A DNA stretch of 64,000 nt from Lates calcarifer (lineage: Eukaryota > Chordata > Actinopteri > Centropomidae). The stretch's first letter is position 1, and each line of letters starts with the position of its first letter. Below the pieces are notes generated by a model. It was given only the letters and a program-made list of their open reading frames with translations. It searched no databases and was not told the origin of the DNA. This document shows, piece after piece, positions 12,380-25,771 of this stretch. Both the position numbers and the translations under genes were made by a program. The stretch lies in NCBI RefSeq assembly GCF_001640805.2, contig NC_066833.1:13162183-13226182 (forward strand). Reading direction: 5' to 3'.

Positions 12380-13250
12380 ACAATACTGGTACTGATGCAG
12401 AAAGGAAACACACGTTTGTAGGTAGAAACTCTCTACAACCAAACCACACAGGCACAATATCATATCAACAAACCAAATACTGTGAGTGTGTTTGTGTTTG
12501 TGTGTCTGGGCTTCAAGTTATTATACTCTAAGCAACCTATGATAGGGTTTGTGAAATGTGAGGTGATACATCTTTCTCACTACAGTTCTGTTATTCTGTT
12601 ATTATTCTGTTAATTAAACATAACTATGTCCAGTCAGTTGGTGACAATGTTGTGTAATCAAACAAGCAGCACAGCCAAAGTGTGCTGACTGCACCCAATT
12701 ACATTTTCATAGCAGCAAATATTGGCCTTCATATATCGGTCTAACCTTGATGAAACAACAGGAGACTCAGCTCTTCTCTTTGTTTAATTCCTCTCTCTTA
12801 TGTTCACAAAAGCCCTCCTCAGTTCAAGGGGAAATTACCAGAATCAACACATCAGATACCAATTAAAATAAATGTATGTGCTGAGCTGCTGCAGTGTGGT
12901 ATAACCCTGAGATCCTTTAAATATAATAAAAACATTAAACATTCAGGGGCATGGAAATGACTCAATCCGTTGGTCTTTTTTTTTTCTTTTACATTTTTAC
13001 CATATATTACTGTATATAAAACATCATCTTTTATGAGCACCCTCATGATTTCATTAACATTTCTGTTCAGAATGATTTGAAATGACACATTTTCACATTG
13101 TTATCACTGATAACAAACTCAATTAAATTCGCTCCCACTTTGTTCAAAAGAGCAAAATATCAAAAATATATAAAATTTGAAGTATACCACATGTGCCCCC
13201 CTTAATTCTGAATAAATAGAGCATAGGAGAGCAGTAGCTGTTCTGTTACC

Positions 13251-13252
<2 letters not shown>

Positions 13253-13290
<38 letters not shown>

Positions 13291-13310
13291 AGAGAGAGAG
13301 AGAGAGAGAG
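13253..13310. repeat. Compound (TG)n(GA)n microsatellite
   Basis: A TG array passes directly into a GA array, an arrangement repeated at 25674. It is responsible for translated frames rich in Thr-His or Ser-Leu that are not genes. Confidence 0.95.
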
Positions 13311-14550
13311 TAAAGCTGCTGTTATGTGAAGGACAATAAATTGGGGCAAAACAGGGCAAGTACTGTACAAACTCCCCACATGCAGAGGCATGGATCAACT
13401 CCCCCCTGTATCCATCAAGGATGCAATAACAGTTTCCTACACCCTCCACACTCCAGAGATTAGCCAGGTCAGTAAGAAAAACCAGGACAACCAGCATGCC
13501 AGAACAAACGCAGTCTCCAAACACACTTCCAAACACATTCTGTAGCACACACATAAACAGCTTTGACAAATTCATCTGTCCGAGTTACATATTGATCACT
13601 TTGTTACCCCAAACTGTGTGTAACAGATACGTAACGTACATAATGAGACAGATGGCTGAAAGGAGAAAGGGAGAGAGATGTTGAAAGCAAGGGGGGAGAA
13701 ACAGAGAAAGGCAGACAGAGGGAGAGATAATGGAATCACAGTCAAAAGGATGAGAGGATTTTATGGTAATATAGTGAGTTGTTTGTTTCTCTCTCAGTGT
13801 TTAAGTTTGTGTCTTCCTCTCTCTTAAACACACACATGCACACACAATCCTCTATGCATCAGCATGAGGGCATTCCCACACACAAACAATAAATCTATTT
13901 GCCTCAACCCATGACACACAGTACCACTACCACTGTTTACATTTTCACAAACCCAACAACCTAGTACATGTGTGCATACATCTGTGTGTGCATGCAGCAT
14001 TGGGCATTATGTTTGTGCTTGAGGATGACACTGACCTCTTCATGCCCTCTCATTTGCCCAAACACCACACACACCACACACACACACACACACAGACACA
14101 ACACAGACACAGACACAGACACACACACACACATTCCACTGTTAGACTGCCTAGAAACACACACTGCATATCCTAACCAGCCTTTTAACCAATTTGGCTC
14201 AACTCATCCTTTACAGAACTATTGTGCTGCTTTGAATAGTACTGATAACCAGCCATGTACAATACAAACACACATTCACACAAACACAGTAGCTGTCGTT
14301 ATCTTAGTGATTTAGCTGGCCTTGCCATTGTACCATAATCCCATGAGTAACAATAGTAGCCAGTGGCAACCATGTTGTCATGTCCTCGGTGATACAGGAA
14401 AACTGAGGGATGTGGAACTGAGACAGATTCCCATCATTTGACCAGATTAAAATTGGCAAGTAGAGGAATTAGACAAGCATTATTACAAAAAGGAAATTCA
14501 TATATAAGTAATCTATTGCACTGTATCTATACTGCAAATATAAGAATATG

Positions 14551-14551
14551 T

Positions 14552-14612
<61 letters not shown>
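14551..14612. repeat. Compound (AT)n(GT)n microsatellite
   Basis: About 15 AT units are followed directly by about 16 GT units. AT arrays of this length can extrude cruciforms and GT arrays favour Z-DNA. It is likely polymorphic. Confidence 0.95.
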
Positions 14613-14615
<3 letters not shown>

Positions 14616-15418
14616 TGTTGTGTGCTCAGCCCCTGTCCTTCTGAGAGACAACCAACACCAGTTTTATTTAACAGTTTTATTGACCAGTGCCAGACAGGAC
14701 ACACTCTCTACTTTAAGAGAAAATAGGTCATCTACAATGCAGCTGGACACACACACACACACACACACTGACCCACTTCACTCAATGTGCTCAATCGGCA
14801 AGACTTAAACAAAGAAATTGATGTTAGGTACTTTTATAATCCCACTGATGCAAGACAGCACACAAATGTAAAACAGTGCACTACTCTCAACCTCTAATAT
14901 TAATGACATTATCAAATATGTGCTAATACATACAGAACCTATTCTAAAACTGATAAATATTACAATTGTAGTCTATAAGAAACTTTTAACAGGAATCAGG
15001 TATAAAGCCACATTTTTTACTTGAATTTGTCATTATCTTGGGATTTATTGAGGTTTAGCACTGACGTGAGTGTTATTTCAGAGGCTTCTCCACCATTATA
15101 TCTGTATATTTCTTCAAATCAGATTTTAAATACATTGCATGTAGACTACTGCTAGGCTATGTTTTACTCAATATAAACTGAATCTTTATTTTCTAATTTT
15201 TTGTGAATTAACTTACCGGTTTCATGTCTATTAAATATGAGTTTGAGGTCCCTCAGTGTTTATTGTAATTCTAATGAATAGGCATCCATATGGTTGCTGA
15301 TACTGAGCCTCAGTCAGGGAGAAGTTACTTGGCCTGCTGAGATCTGGGTTGAGATTTGTAGTAAAGCTCACTAGGGAAGACCACTTTCACTGCTGGAGTA
15401 CCTGAGGACGGCTGAAGG

Positions 15419-15429
15419 ACACACACACA

Positions 15430-15482
<53 letters not shown>
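15419..15482. repeat. Interrupted (CA)n microsatellite
   Basis: About 64 bases of CA with a single interruption (CC) near 15436. It is one of the longest CA arrays in intron 3. Confidence 0.95.
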
Positions 15483-15484
<2 letters not shown>

Positions 15485-17713
15485 CTTATGCTGACAGACA
15501 CCTGCACACAAACCTCGGAACGTGGCCATATGCTAAGGAGCCCCCAGGCTCCTCTCACTTCAGACAACATGACATTCTGGCTTTCATATTGCCCACAGTG
15601 TTACTCTCACCGGGATCTGTGCAGCTAAGACTGGAGAATGGATGCATGTGATGAATACTGAGAGAAAACAGAAACATTTAGTTTACATATATAAATCCTT
15701 GCTGTAAATTTCTACTCCTTGTTTAGCGTAATCATTAAGGGATTATCACAGGATGAAATTTAATCTATAGAAATATGGATGCTTCTCAAATTCATTTCTG
15801 ATAAACTTATTTTATTGATTTTCATATTGAATATTGTGGGATGACAGATGGTTTCATTTGGAAACAAATAATGGAATACCTGGTGTTCTGCAGCCTGACA
15901 TTCCATATGTTATAGATATCATCCATAATGATCTACTTTTAATTTCCACTGTATGAAGCTAAGACTGTTCACTTTAAAAAAAAATTTTTCTGTTCATGCC
16001 CTTTCAAGGCATATTTTCCTTTCCTTACATTAAAAAACACTGTATACTAAGGGATTCATGTGTGTTTGAATTTTAACAGAACACACTGTTATGGGCAGCA
16101 GTGATCGGGAGGTCGATCTAAGTCCATCCGAGACCTCATTTCACATCATATTATGCCATACTGCAAAACAGCACACATTACCTTATCTTATTAAATCACA
16201 CCAAACCAAATATTTCACATGTATGTCATTATTTCTCACCTTGAAACTGAACATCACACCATGAATCTCTACCAGACATATGAAGGTCAGAATGTATTTG
16301 TTAAGGCCTGAGAATTCCTCTGTGTAGTTCATGCCTAAGGTGGCTAATAGGATTCTCCTGCATGCTGCAGGGAATAAAATGAGGGGCAATTTGATCAAGG
16401 TTTCGTATAACAAACTAATAATCATATTCACGGCTCCATGCCAATGTTGCAGCTCCATCCATGTGCAGTGTTGTACGATCATATCTATCTCATCTGATGC
16501 TTTGTTATGATCCCCAGTGACATTCCTGACCTGTGATATTCTGTTGTGTGAGCAAATAAACTAAAAACAAAAAAGAGAAGAAGCCAGACAGGAGTGTGAG
16601 TTGTTCTTGGGGATAACAGCCATTAACTGTTTTATACTGTTGTCATGGAGAGATGCATCTGTTGGACAGAAAGAACTGAGGTATGTTACCATGGAAGAGA
16701 CAGCATTTGGCTGCATATTTGAACTTTGTGCCTGCTCTGTACTATTCACACATGGAAAAAATGTTAGTTCCCTCCCCGTGGAAGTCCTCCAACCTGAACG
16801 ACCACATGGGACGTTTATTTTTACCCTTTGATACGACCCATAAGAACGTTTCCTGAAATAGCACCCCCTACTGCAGCAAACGTACCATACATTCATTGTC
16901 ATGGTTACAATGATAAACAAGCAGAGTGTACCAGCTGCGGCATACCGGATGTCTGCAATACGTTGCTATCTCTTCCTCAAGGTTCTAGGCTTTGCTTTGG
17001 CCACAGTGCAATGCTGATTGCTTCTATATTGGGTGATAATATCAGTTCTTCTATTTTTGGTTGGATTCTCGTAAGATTGTGATCATTTGTCAATGGGTGT
17101 TGTCGGTGGTGCTGAGCTATTAGGACTATTTCACTCCTTTGAACCCAGTGCATGCTGGGACAGTGTCCAGTCTCAGGTCCCACTGGAAAAGATTTAGTGG
17201 CTAGAGACAATTCGGGAATTCATAACTGAGCATAACTGTTCACAATCCACTAAGAGTCGGTATGCAATGCTTTGCGGAAATAGCAAAATGGGGTCTCCTC
17301 GGGCAACAGGAACTATTTGTGCTTTAGGAGGTTCTGGTAGTGCTAAACTTCTGTCTGTGTGTGTGTCCGTCCATCTGCATGGTATCCATAGAGATATGTA
17401 TGCGTGTGTGTGTGTGAATGTGCAGTACGGATTCCTGGGGCAGGTGTCTCAGCAGTGGTTGGGGCAGAGCAGCACTAAATCACTCCTCAACTGACACACC
17501 TCACCACAGGGTGTCCCGCCATGTGTTACTGCTGAGACAGAAAGAGAGAGAGAGAGACCCAGGGGTAGCGGTTACTGGGTCAGAGAGAGAGGGGGATAAA
17601 CCTCTCTATAAATCAGCATCTTGTGATTTACCTGTTATGCTCGTGAGCTGTGAGAGAGAATGTATGTATGCCTGCTGTGCCCTTGGAAGAGTATGTTACT
17701 GTGTTACTGCGTC

Positions 17714-17789
17714 CATTCCTGCCGGTGAAAAGGTAAGTGTGTGTGTGTGTACTCATTCCTGCCAGTGAAAAGGTAAATGTGTGTGTGTG
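17714..17789. repeat. Two-copy tandem duplication, period 40
   Basis: The units at 17714-17750 and 17754-17789 share CATTCCTGCC(G/A)GTGAAAAG followed by GTAA(G/A)TGTGTGTG. They differ by two substitutions apart from length differences in the TG tails. This is a recent local duplication, probably by slippage between the TG tracts. Confidence 0.85.
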
Positions 17790-19334
17790 CACAAGTGACA
17801 GACCAGCGCAGGTGAACTACAGACAGGGCCAGACATCCTGGCACGATCCAAGTACACATCAAGACTCTCGCCTTACTCCCCACCTCCCCAACTCCGGCTC
17901 CTCCGCTCCCTCTCCTATCATCCTCAGCTGCTGCAGTGTATGTCATACACACACACACACACATACAATCAAACATAAGAGTACAAATTGTTAATGAGTA
18001 CCATTAATTTTTCTTAAACACACATTTTTATATTCAAGAAGTCACTTGTGTTTCACAAGTGCAGGTGTGTGTTGTTGTAAATTACATGTAATCCACATAC
18101 ATACTGTGTACAGACATAGACACCGAGTCCCACTGAGTGTGTCGACAGCATGTTGTGTGTATAGTGTGGTGCAACGGTGAGTCATCACTTATGACCCAAG
18201 CATGGATAATATTCACATGGGTCCATTCAAAACAAACTTCCTGTACTAATCTTAGAACACACACACAAATAACACACACATACATGTGACCAAGGATGCT
18301 GTGGAGATCCATTAGAGCTCTGTGAAACAACACACTTGAGACCAATTAAGAATATGAAAAATGACTACAGCAAGGGATATTAAATATATGAAGACTATTT
18401 ATGATATGAGACACTCCTGAGCAATTCATATAGATAAAAGAAAAGCTGCAGTGTAAATATAGCTGCAACAATTGGCAGCATCCAAGCACCATGGGAACTA
18501 TGAATGAGCTCAGCGTTGTAGTGCCACAGATTAGTGTTGCTGTATTTCAACTTTGCATTGGGAAAATATCATTTGAGTTTTATTGCTTTACAAAGAGGCA
18601 GGGGTGAGGATAATATTCCAAAAAAAATCTGTAACAGAGTCTGAGGGTGTGCAAAATGAAAGAACTACCTCAGACAAACAAGATGCAAAGAGATAAAAAT
18701 AATTTCTTTCAGTACCTACAAATCCATACAAAGTATAACAATGACTTTCATGCATTGTCTTTGCTCAGGGCTGACTCAGTCATAACTTTCTAAACTCACA
18801 TTTCTGTGACTTTGTGCCCTTGGGGTGTGGAGGAGTGGGTTGTTTGGTAGTGGTGGGGTTGAGACACTGGGAGAAGTGCAGGTTCAGCAGAAGTGTATTT
18901 CCAGTGCGGCACCCTGCAGAGTTAACGTTAGTGAGTCTGTGGAGCTCCAGCTCATCACAGTGGAAAACAAAAGTTAAATAACCAGATTCTGGTCGTTGTC
19001 TTCCCAAAGCAATTCTTAAAGGTTTCACTGGCAGTTGCTGTTCTGTGCAAATACAGTACGCTCTGCTCTCAGTCTTACAGACACAGACATACACACACAC
19101 ACACACACACACACTGTGGCCAAGCTGATATATTCAAGCACACATACTGAGAACTGTTCAGCTCACACATTGCCTTGTCTATTATTATCATCCTTGGATC
19201 TTGTGAAACAGGATGTGTGTCTCTGTGTGTGTACTATCATCAGAGTTAGTCATACTGATGGAGCCATTATTTCCCAAGGACTGACGCAGTGTAACAAACT
19301 GAGTTAAATACAAAGCTTTCAGAGTGGTTCTGTG

Positions 19335-19336
<2 letters not shown>

Positions 19337-19371
<35 letters not shown>
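19337..19371. repeat. (CA)n microsatellite
   Basis: A CA array of about 35 bases; a second one lies 220 bases to the left at 19090-19114. No coding meaning. Confidence 0.95.
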
Positions 19372-19372
<1 letters not shown>

Positions 19373-22300
19373 CTGACCATCAAGCAAAAAGCACTTCTTT
19401 GGGTAGCAGAAACTAAAGCTGTCAAAGTTGATATAGGTCTTTTAATAGAAATGAGATACTGACCAGTCTGTGTCATCCACATCTCCCTCCCTGACCACAG
19501 CTTGTGAAACTGAACTCAACACTCTGTAAAACCTGCAATGAAACCCGCCTCACCCCATTTTAAAAAGCTAGAGTTATAGTGTCTTCTAATGGTCTAAATC
19601 CTGTTTCAGAAGCTTTACTCACCCAGAGAAAAGCCACATTCAGTGGAACTGGATTTGTAGTTTAATTTTTTATAAAAATCATAAAAAGCTATCAGGTGCA
19701 AAAGCTTTAACAAAAAATATTATAGTCAAACTCTTCTTTTCCCACCGTCTACAATTTGATGAAAGGCTTACTGTCTAACACATGAACAGGACAGGACACC
19801 AGCAAAACCAATCAATTAATTCTTGCTCAGGAAAACTCTCCATTCTTTTTAGCATCAGTGGTTAGCCGTATTGTTGGTTCATGTTATGAGGAGTGGCAAG
19901 AGCAAGAAAGGCTCTCACTGCTGTCATTCATCAAGGAAGAAAGTGGACATTCATCATAGGGTTACTAAAGAATCCTGTAAAGAATGGGCTTCCACGGCCC
20001 ATTTAAGCTCAAACCACAATTTCAGTACTTTTGTGTATTATCTTAGTATTAAGCAGCATTATTAAGGAGCCAAGTATATTGTTACTTTCAATTTGAGAAA
20101 TTATTCACAATTAGTGTAATGGCGAATATTTGGAAAAACACAAAGCTGGCTGGACAGTCTTTCTCTCCATCACACACACACACATATACACACGCACACT
20201 GGTGTCCCCCTTAATATTGGGGCCAGTGACAGGCTGAAAGGCGAGAGTGATGGATGGGCAGGGCTTAATCACCTTTAATCAGCTCCGTCCTTGAATAATG
20301 ATGAACAGCCTATTTTACACACAGAGAATGCAGAGAGAGGGAGAAGCTTTGAGAAAAGATGTCTGTCACATGCTCTTTGTTGAATTCATAAGTAGCGGCA
20401 GATGCCGTCCCTCCTCCTTTGCTTTCACTCCATACAACCACTTAGTCAATGCAGCACTTTCACTTCTTACAAGCTACATGCGGTTGAGTTTTCCTGCTTG
20501 GCTCACGCATTGTCATCCGTGTATCTTTACCATATAACAAAATAAAGTCATAACAGTCGATGCCTTCATTTATCTCAGCAAATGCGAGACGGAGGTGTTG
20601 TTTTGTTATGTGACTGCCACTTAAGAAATTCCACAGAAAGCAGAGAGAGAAATATACTGCAGCTCTCAGTAGCAGGCACTGTGAATGCTAAAACATGCCC
20701 TCAGCACTCCAGGAGTAAAAAAAACATTCAAAAGCCAAGTTACTGTTGAACACACAAAGTTAAAAAAAATTCATTTCAGCTACGTCTTTCCAATACCACC
20801 AGGTTGTATGTGTATTTTTGATCTTTTGCATCAATGAAAAATAAAGCACACAATTTATGAATAGCACAGCAAATTTCAGGGAACCCAAAATGTACAAATA
20901 GCAGTGAATAAGATTTTTTTTCTGCCATAATTTTTACATAACCTAAAAGCAGAGTGAGCCCCAGCCATGGCCTTACCCTTCTAACTCCTCCCACTCTCCA
21001 ATCAACCACTCAAGGCTCTGCGTGGTTGACAGGCAGCTGAGGGGCAGCACCGCCAGGCAAAGCCTGAAGCGTGGGGGGCCTGGCAGGGCGGCTGGGCCCC
21101 AGGACAATGCCATTACAGTGGGGATGAGGACCGCATGAATGACCTGAGGAAATCATGGGGCCAGCAGGAATGTTCTCCTGCTGGGCGCACACATGGTATT
21201 TCACTCTACAGCAGGGTGATAACCCCCACTCTCACCAATAACAGCCACCCAGAGCAGTCCATCATTAAAAAGAGAGCTGGTCAAGGGTTCTCACTGCATG
21301 AAAATGCAGAGCATAGCACGAATACATGTATGCAGAAATATGAAAGCTGGACAGAGTTCATGATCTTTACAGACTCCCTTTTGAGTTCATCAAGGATGTG
21401 CATACACACTGGACCTTGTGCTCTTTTTAGACGACTGACTTATTCAGTGTTCATTATATAAAACGTCTCACTGTCATGATGGTGCTCCAGTGTTTCCCTT
21501 TAAAATACAAAGGAATTCATTTAAACAGTCAATACACAAACACACACTATAGTAGCTAAAAACTAAAAAGTTATCCTTTTACTGAACACCTGTAGAAACC
21601 AGCTATCAACTATTTCCATTTCCCCCCACAGAGTAGCCAGCCTTCCATACCAATTGACAAGAGTGCGTATTTGTGAATGGCCTCCCACTGAAGGGGACCC
21701 TGAGTTCCATGCAGTCTCATGTGGCCCCATGATTGAAGCCTCAAAGGAGCCAACAGGAGCATGTCACCACCCCATACAGAATAACCTATAGTATACATTA
21801 CGTACTATTCATTGGCAGCAGCCACAGGTTACTATAGTTCACTGGCTGACAATAGTCTTGAGGGTCAAAAATCCAAAAAAAATCCATGGACCTCAAACTT
21901 GTTAGAGGGAAGGATAAGGCAACAGGTTATGGATACCAATACCTGCATAGTCATGCACAGCAACGTTGTGAGTGGCCTTGCTATCACATTTGACTGAATA
22001 GAACTGACTGACTATGAAACCCCACACAAATAACACTGATATCAGTAGAATAAAGTGTGTATTTTTTAATGATGAAGAGTAAGCTTTGTCTCCCATCAGT
22101 TCTACATAAAGGCCACAGTCACACTCGATGCCTTAAAATGATGTTATTTTCTCTATGGAACACCGATCAGACTGCGTTTTTTTTCCACTGAGAGGCATTT
22201 CACTGGTGCAAGCCAACAGGCTGTCAGTCACTGGAGGACTATATGTAACTACCAATGGTTAATCGGATTCAGGTAAACGAAAAACACAGTAGCAATAAAT

Positions 22301-23277
22301 AAATGTATAAAATTATTTCTCAAAGCTCCAAATATTGAGAGCATTTCTCTACTCAGAGGTGAACTTTGCTCAGATTAAGATGCTGTGCGCTCCTCTAAAA
22401 AGGTAACACCGCAGACACGAGGTGAAAAATACATCCAGTGTGACTGTCACCTTATATAAGTAGCACATTTGATGATACAGCAGCAGATACAAACTGAGAT
22501 ATCAGCTCTATAGGTGAGGAAATGTTAAATTATGACAAGTTTGCTTCACACTTGTGAAAAGGTGAAGTGTGCTATATGCAGCATAACTGTAGATCTCAAG
22601 ACACCTCCATCCTGTATTCCTGTTCAACTTTCCTGACTCTAACCATTCTCAACTACTGAGAAACAGAAATATTTGGTATTATTAGATAATAGGTATAAAA
22701 GGTTTACTAGATGTATCAATTTAAAATCTTATAGGATTTAATTTGGAGCTTTGACTGTAAGGATTATTGCATTGTATGAGGGTATACAGACACAATTTGG
22801 TTTCTCCCATTCCTAAAAGGCAGTCTGCATAGATAGACTTGGTATTTACGTATGTTTTAAAATATCAAACAGACTGGCTGTAATATGTCAAAAAACATAC
22901 TGCATTTATGAAAACATTGTCCAATGTTAACCAGATGTTAAGAATCTAGTGCAATTAACTGAAAGTGATGTGGTATGCTCCATCTAACTCAACAGGCTTC
23001 CTCATCTTTCCCATGCACTGGAAGCGTCTGTCGTGCCAGTAAAACCCTTCTTCTCTTTCCTTATTGTTTTTATAGGCCCATAAATAGTCCAGGCTAAATT
23101 AATGAGGCCACAGAGACGGTGATGGAGGAGTGAGGGGATAAAGGAATGGAAAGATGAAGGGAGTGATAGATGGCATCATTATAACGCAGCACATCTCACT
23201 TAACAGAACTGTTGGCTTTGGAAGTTGTCATGTTTTAGCATGTGCCAATTTCAGTCTCGCCTTCCGTGAATGTACAA

Positions 23278-23281
<4 letters not shown>

Positions 23282-23316
<35 letters not shown>
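23282..23316. repeat. (CA)n microsatellite
   Basis: A pure CA array with several shorter CA patches in the following 350 bases (to about 23625), forming a diffuse CA-rich domain. Confidence 0.95.
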
Positions 23317-23321
<5 letters not shown>

Positions 23322-24269
23322 ACTTAGAAAAACAACGTAGAGAGGAGAACAAAGCTCTTTGAAGCACCACATTCACACACACACACTCTAAATAGATACA
23401 AATGAACATGAACAGAGATGTATGCACAAACACACTATATGCAAGCTGGACCAATGAGCTTATGTTAAGCACCTCATTCTGTATAAACACTAAATCATGC
23501 ACACACAAAGATGTAAAGAAGCTAGCCCTCTCAAGTGGCCAATAAACACACACACACATAAAAAAACCTTTTCAAGCACAATTCACTTATATATGTACAC
23601 ATACACACACGCACACACACACACCCGAACACCATCGTAATTAGCTCAACTGCAGCTATGAGAAATGAAGATAGAGTCTATTCTTTCCCCACCTGGGGAC
23701 AATTTACTGAGTATCTCAGTTAAGCTGAGCACACTGGTAATTAACACTGAGTCCCAGTCAGTTAGCTGGCTGATAGCAGAACTCTGTATTACTGCATTGT
23801 TTTAAGTGAAAGACTTTACAGAGCCCATTTTCTACAAACCAGAATGAGTCATTCTTCACTGCAGCATCCTCACACCAGAAGGAGAACTTAAAATTCATAT
23901 GGAGTGAAAGACTAATTACAGGAACTAGACCACACTTAACAAGTGCTACACTGAACAACTCTTTAGCTCCCTGTTTGACACAAAGACACAATTCCTGCTG
24001 GTTGCTGAATGGGTGTACACTTATTTTTTGGTGCTTCAAAAAATTCCTAAAGATTTGGAATCAAGTCACTATAAAGTCGTTATATAATTGGTTTTACATG
24101 TGAAAACATGAAAAAAATTCTGACAGAAATCCCAAATATTTAATTGTTTCTTAACTGAAGGCCTGTGTCTCACAAATTTCACACATTTTTAGTTTCTGAG
24201 ATATACTGTAATGCTGGCAGACAAATGCACATACAGTTAAAAATTAAAATGCGTAGCGAAATAACAACC

Positions 24270-24462
24270 CATACACATTGATGTGCAGCGTTGGTACGTC
24301 GGTGGGGGATATTGACAGACTAGATTTGTTGGGTCTCTCTCTGTAAATACCTATTTTAAAGAGTATGGTCTAGACCTGCTCTATACGAAAAGTGCCTTGA
24401 GATGAATTTTGTTGTGATATGGCACTATATAAATAAAATTGAATTGAATTGAATTGAACTAC
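24270..24462 (+). mobile_element. Fish SINE/LINE 3'-tail element with GAATT terminal repeats
   Basis: The segment contains GTCTAGACCTGCTCTATACG, then AAAAGTGCCTTGAGATGA, a TTTTGTTGTGAT block, GGCACTATATAAATAAAA, and finally repeated TTGAA. I recognise this order as the 3' portion of a very common non-autonomous retroelement in percomorph fish genomes. Such elements use a LINE-derived tail for retrotransposition. The exact family name and 5' limit cannot be set without a repeat library. It is short, diverged and inactive, and is the best phylogenetic hint in the window. Confidence 0.65.
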
Positions 24463-25672
24463 ATTAAAGTTGTTTGGTTCATTATTAAAAGGTATGTACG
24501 CCAGTGGTGAATGGATGGCTGTGTAATTAACACCTTTTTTGCTGATAATGTTATGCAGTACAATCTATCAGCGATCAAGCAGTCATGTCTCCCTCTCCCA
24601 CACTTCCTGTCTCGCAACCCTCTGCACGTGTGTTAAAGGTTCATGTGTCACTCAGCACGACATTAGCATGGTAAGTACATGCAGATGGCAGTCACAGCCA
24701 GTAACCTTTCAAGACCCATTTGCATGTAAATCAATGGATTAATTGGCTAAAGCTCATTAGAGTTGGGGTCTCATCAATAGCACACACCTAAATTACCCCT
24801 GGCACTGAGCTGTCATTCCCAACCCACCCACCCCAACACACATGAGTCTTGATTGGGAACTTGGATCCACAAAAGACTTAATTTGTGTCATTTTACCACA
24901 AAGATTGTTCATTTTCTTCTATTGTACCAATAAATACATGAGATTTGAATCTTTCAAGTAACCAATAACTGTCAATCCTGATGTCCATTTACTAATTATT
25001 ACTCATTAAATGTTCATAGCAGCATATAGAATTTCTTCTCTGATATTGGCAGGCTGGCTTGGAGAGCCTCTGCAATGGAACTGAGGTCAGAGGAATCTGA
25101 TCAAAATGTCGCACTACAAGTATTTCAGATTAAACTCAGCTGCTTTCCTGACTATGATTTATCCATCAGGAATATGATTTGTGTAGTGACTAAATAAAAT
25201 ATATATATCAATCAGATGTAGAGGTCAGAAACTTAAGTGAAAGGTCATTATCAGTCCTTGCAAATCAATATAGCTGTTTGCACCAACAGCCATACAAAGC
25301 CAGCCCACAGAGCAGGGAATCATGTTGGAGTCAGTGTGCAGGTCTTGCATTAATCAGTTAGATTTCTCTAACATTCCTTGAGGGTTTGCACTTTAGCATC
25401 GCCTCCAGGTGCTGAAATTGAACAGTTAATAGCAAAAGACTAGCAGAGCGGAAGAAATTGAAAATTGGTCGGTTGTATCGCTAGGCGTGGGCCGTGCTAC
25501 CTTCACCTTGACAAATGCTTGGTGCCATCCATTTGAACAGGGAGAGATGAAGGGAAATGAATCGCAGGAGGTGGGAAATCTGTGGATGATGAGTACAGTA
25601 ATCTTGTTGGACACTGCTGTCTGCCATTTTTCTCTGCTCATCTTCACATGGCTTCTGACGTCCCATGCATAC

Positions 25673-25673
<1 letters not shown>

Positions 25674-25713
<40 letters not shown>

Positions 25714-25729
25714 TGTGAGAGTGAGAGAG

Positions 25730-25767
<38 letters not shown>
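25674..25767. repeat. Compound (TG)n(GA)n microsatellite
   Basis: A TG array of about 38 bases passes through a mixed GAGTGTGAGAGTGAG bridge into a GA array of about 45 bases. Same architecture as 13253-13310. Confidence 0.95.

Positions 25768-25771
<4 letters not shown>

Larger units (their letters stand above)
5916..12900 (-). other. epha3 intron 3, 3' part (5.9-12.9 kb)
   Basis: Non-coding sequence with a pure CT array at 7093-7139, TG/CA arrays near 8596-8630, 8695-8739, 8979-9015 and 9872-9911, an ATTAC pentamer array near 11514-11552, and a purine-rich tract at 12232-12379. Between them, 9590-9730 and 10870-11370 are complex and repeat-free. The 107-codon plus-strand frame at 9169-9492 has no recognisable domain and is treated as chance. 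Confidence 0.8.
12901..21000 (-). other. epha3 intron 3, central part (12.9-21.0 kb)
   Basis: Non-coding and crowded with compound microsatellites (13253-13310, 14063-14135, 14551-14612, 14746-14770, 15419-15482, 17947-17963, 19090-19114, 19337-19371). A 40-base tandem duplication lies at 17714-17789. The stretch 16080-17260 is unusually complex and free of repeats, but its frames match nothing I recognise. No exon was found. Confidence 0.8.

Noticed and set aside
12265..12531. Arg/Lys-rich plus-strand frame resembling a basic peptide
   Set aside because: It is produced by the GGA-rich purine tract and has no start context, splice signals or known relatives.
22548..22572. Short hairpin CACACTT...AAGTGTG as a possible small RNA
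   Set aside because: A seven-base stem with an 11-base loop is too weak and is expected by chance in 64 kb.
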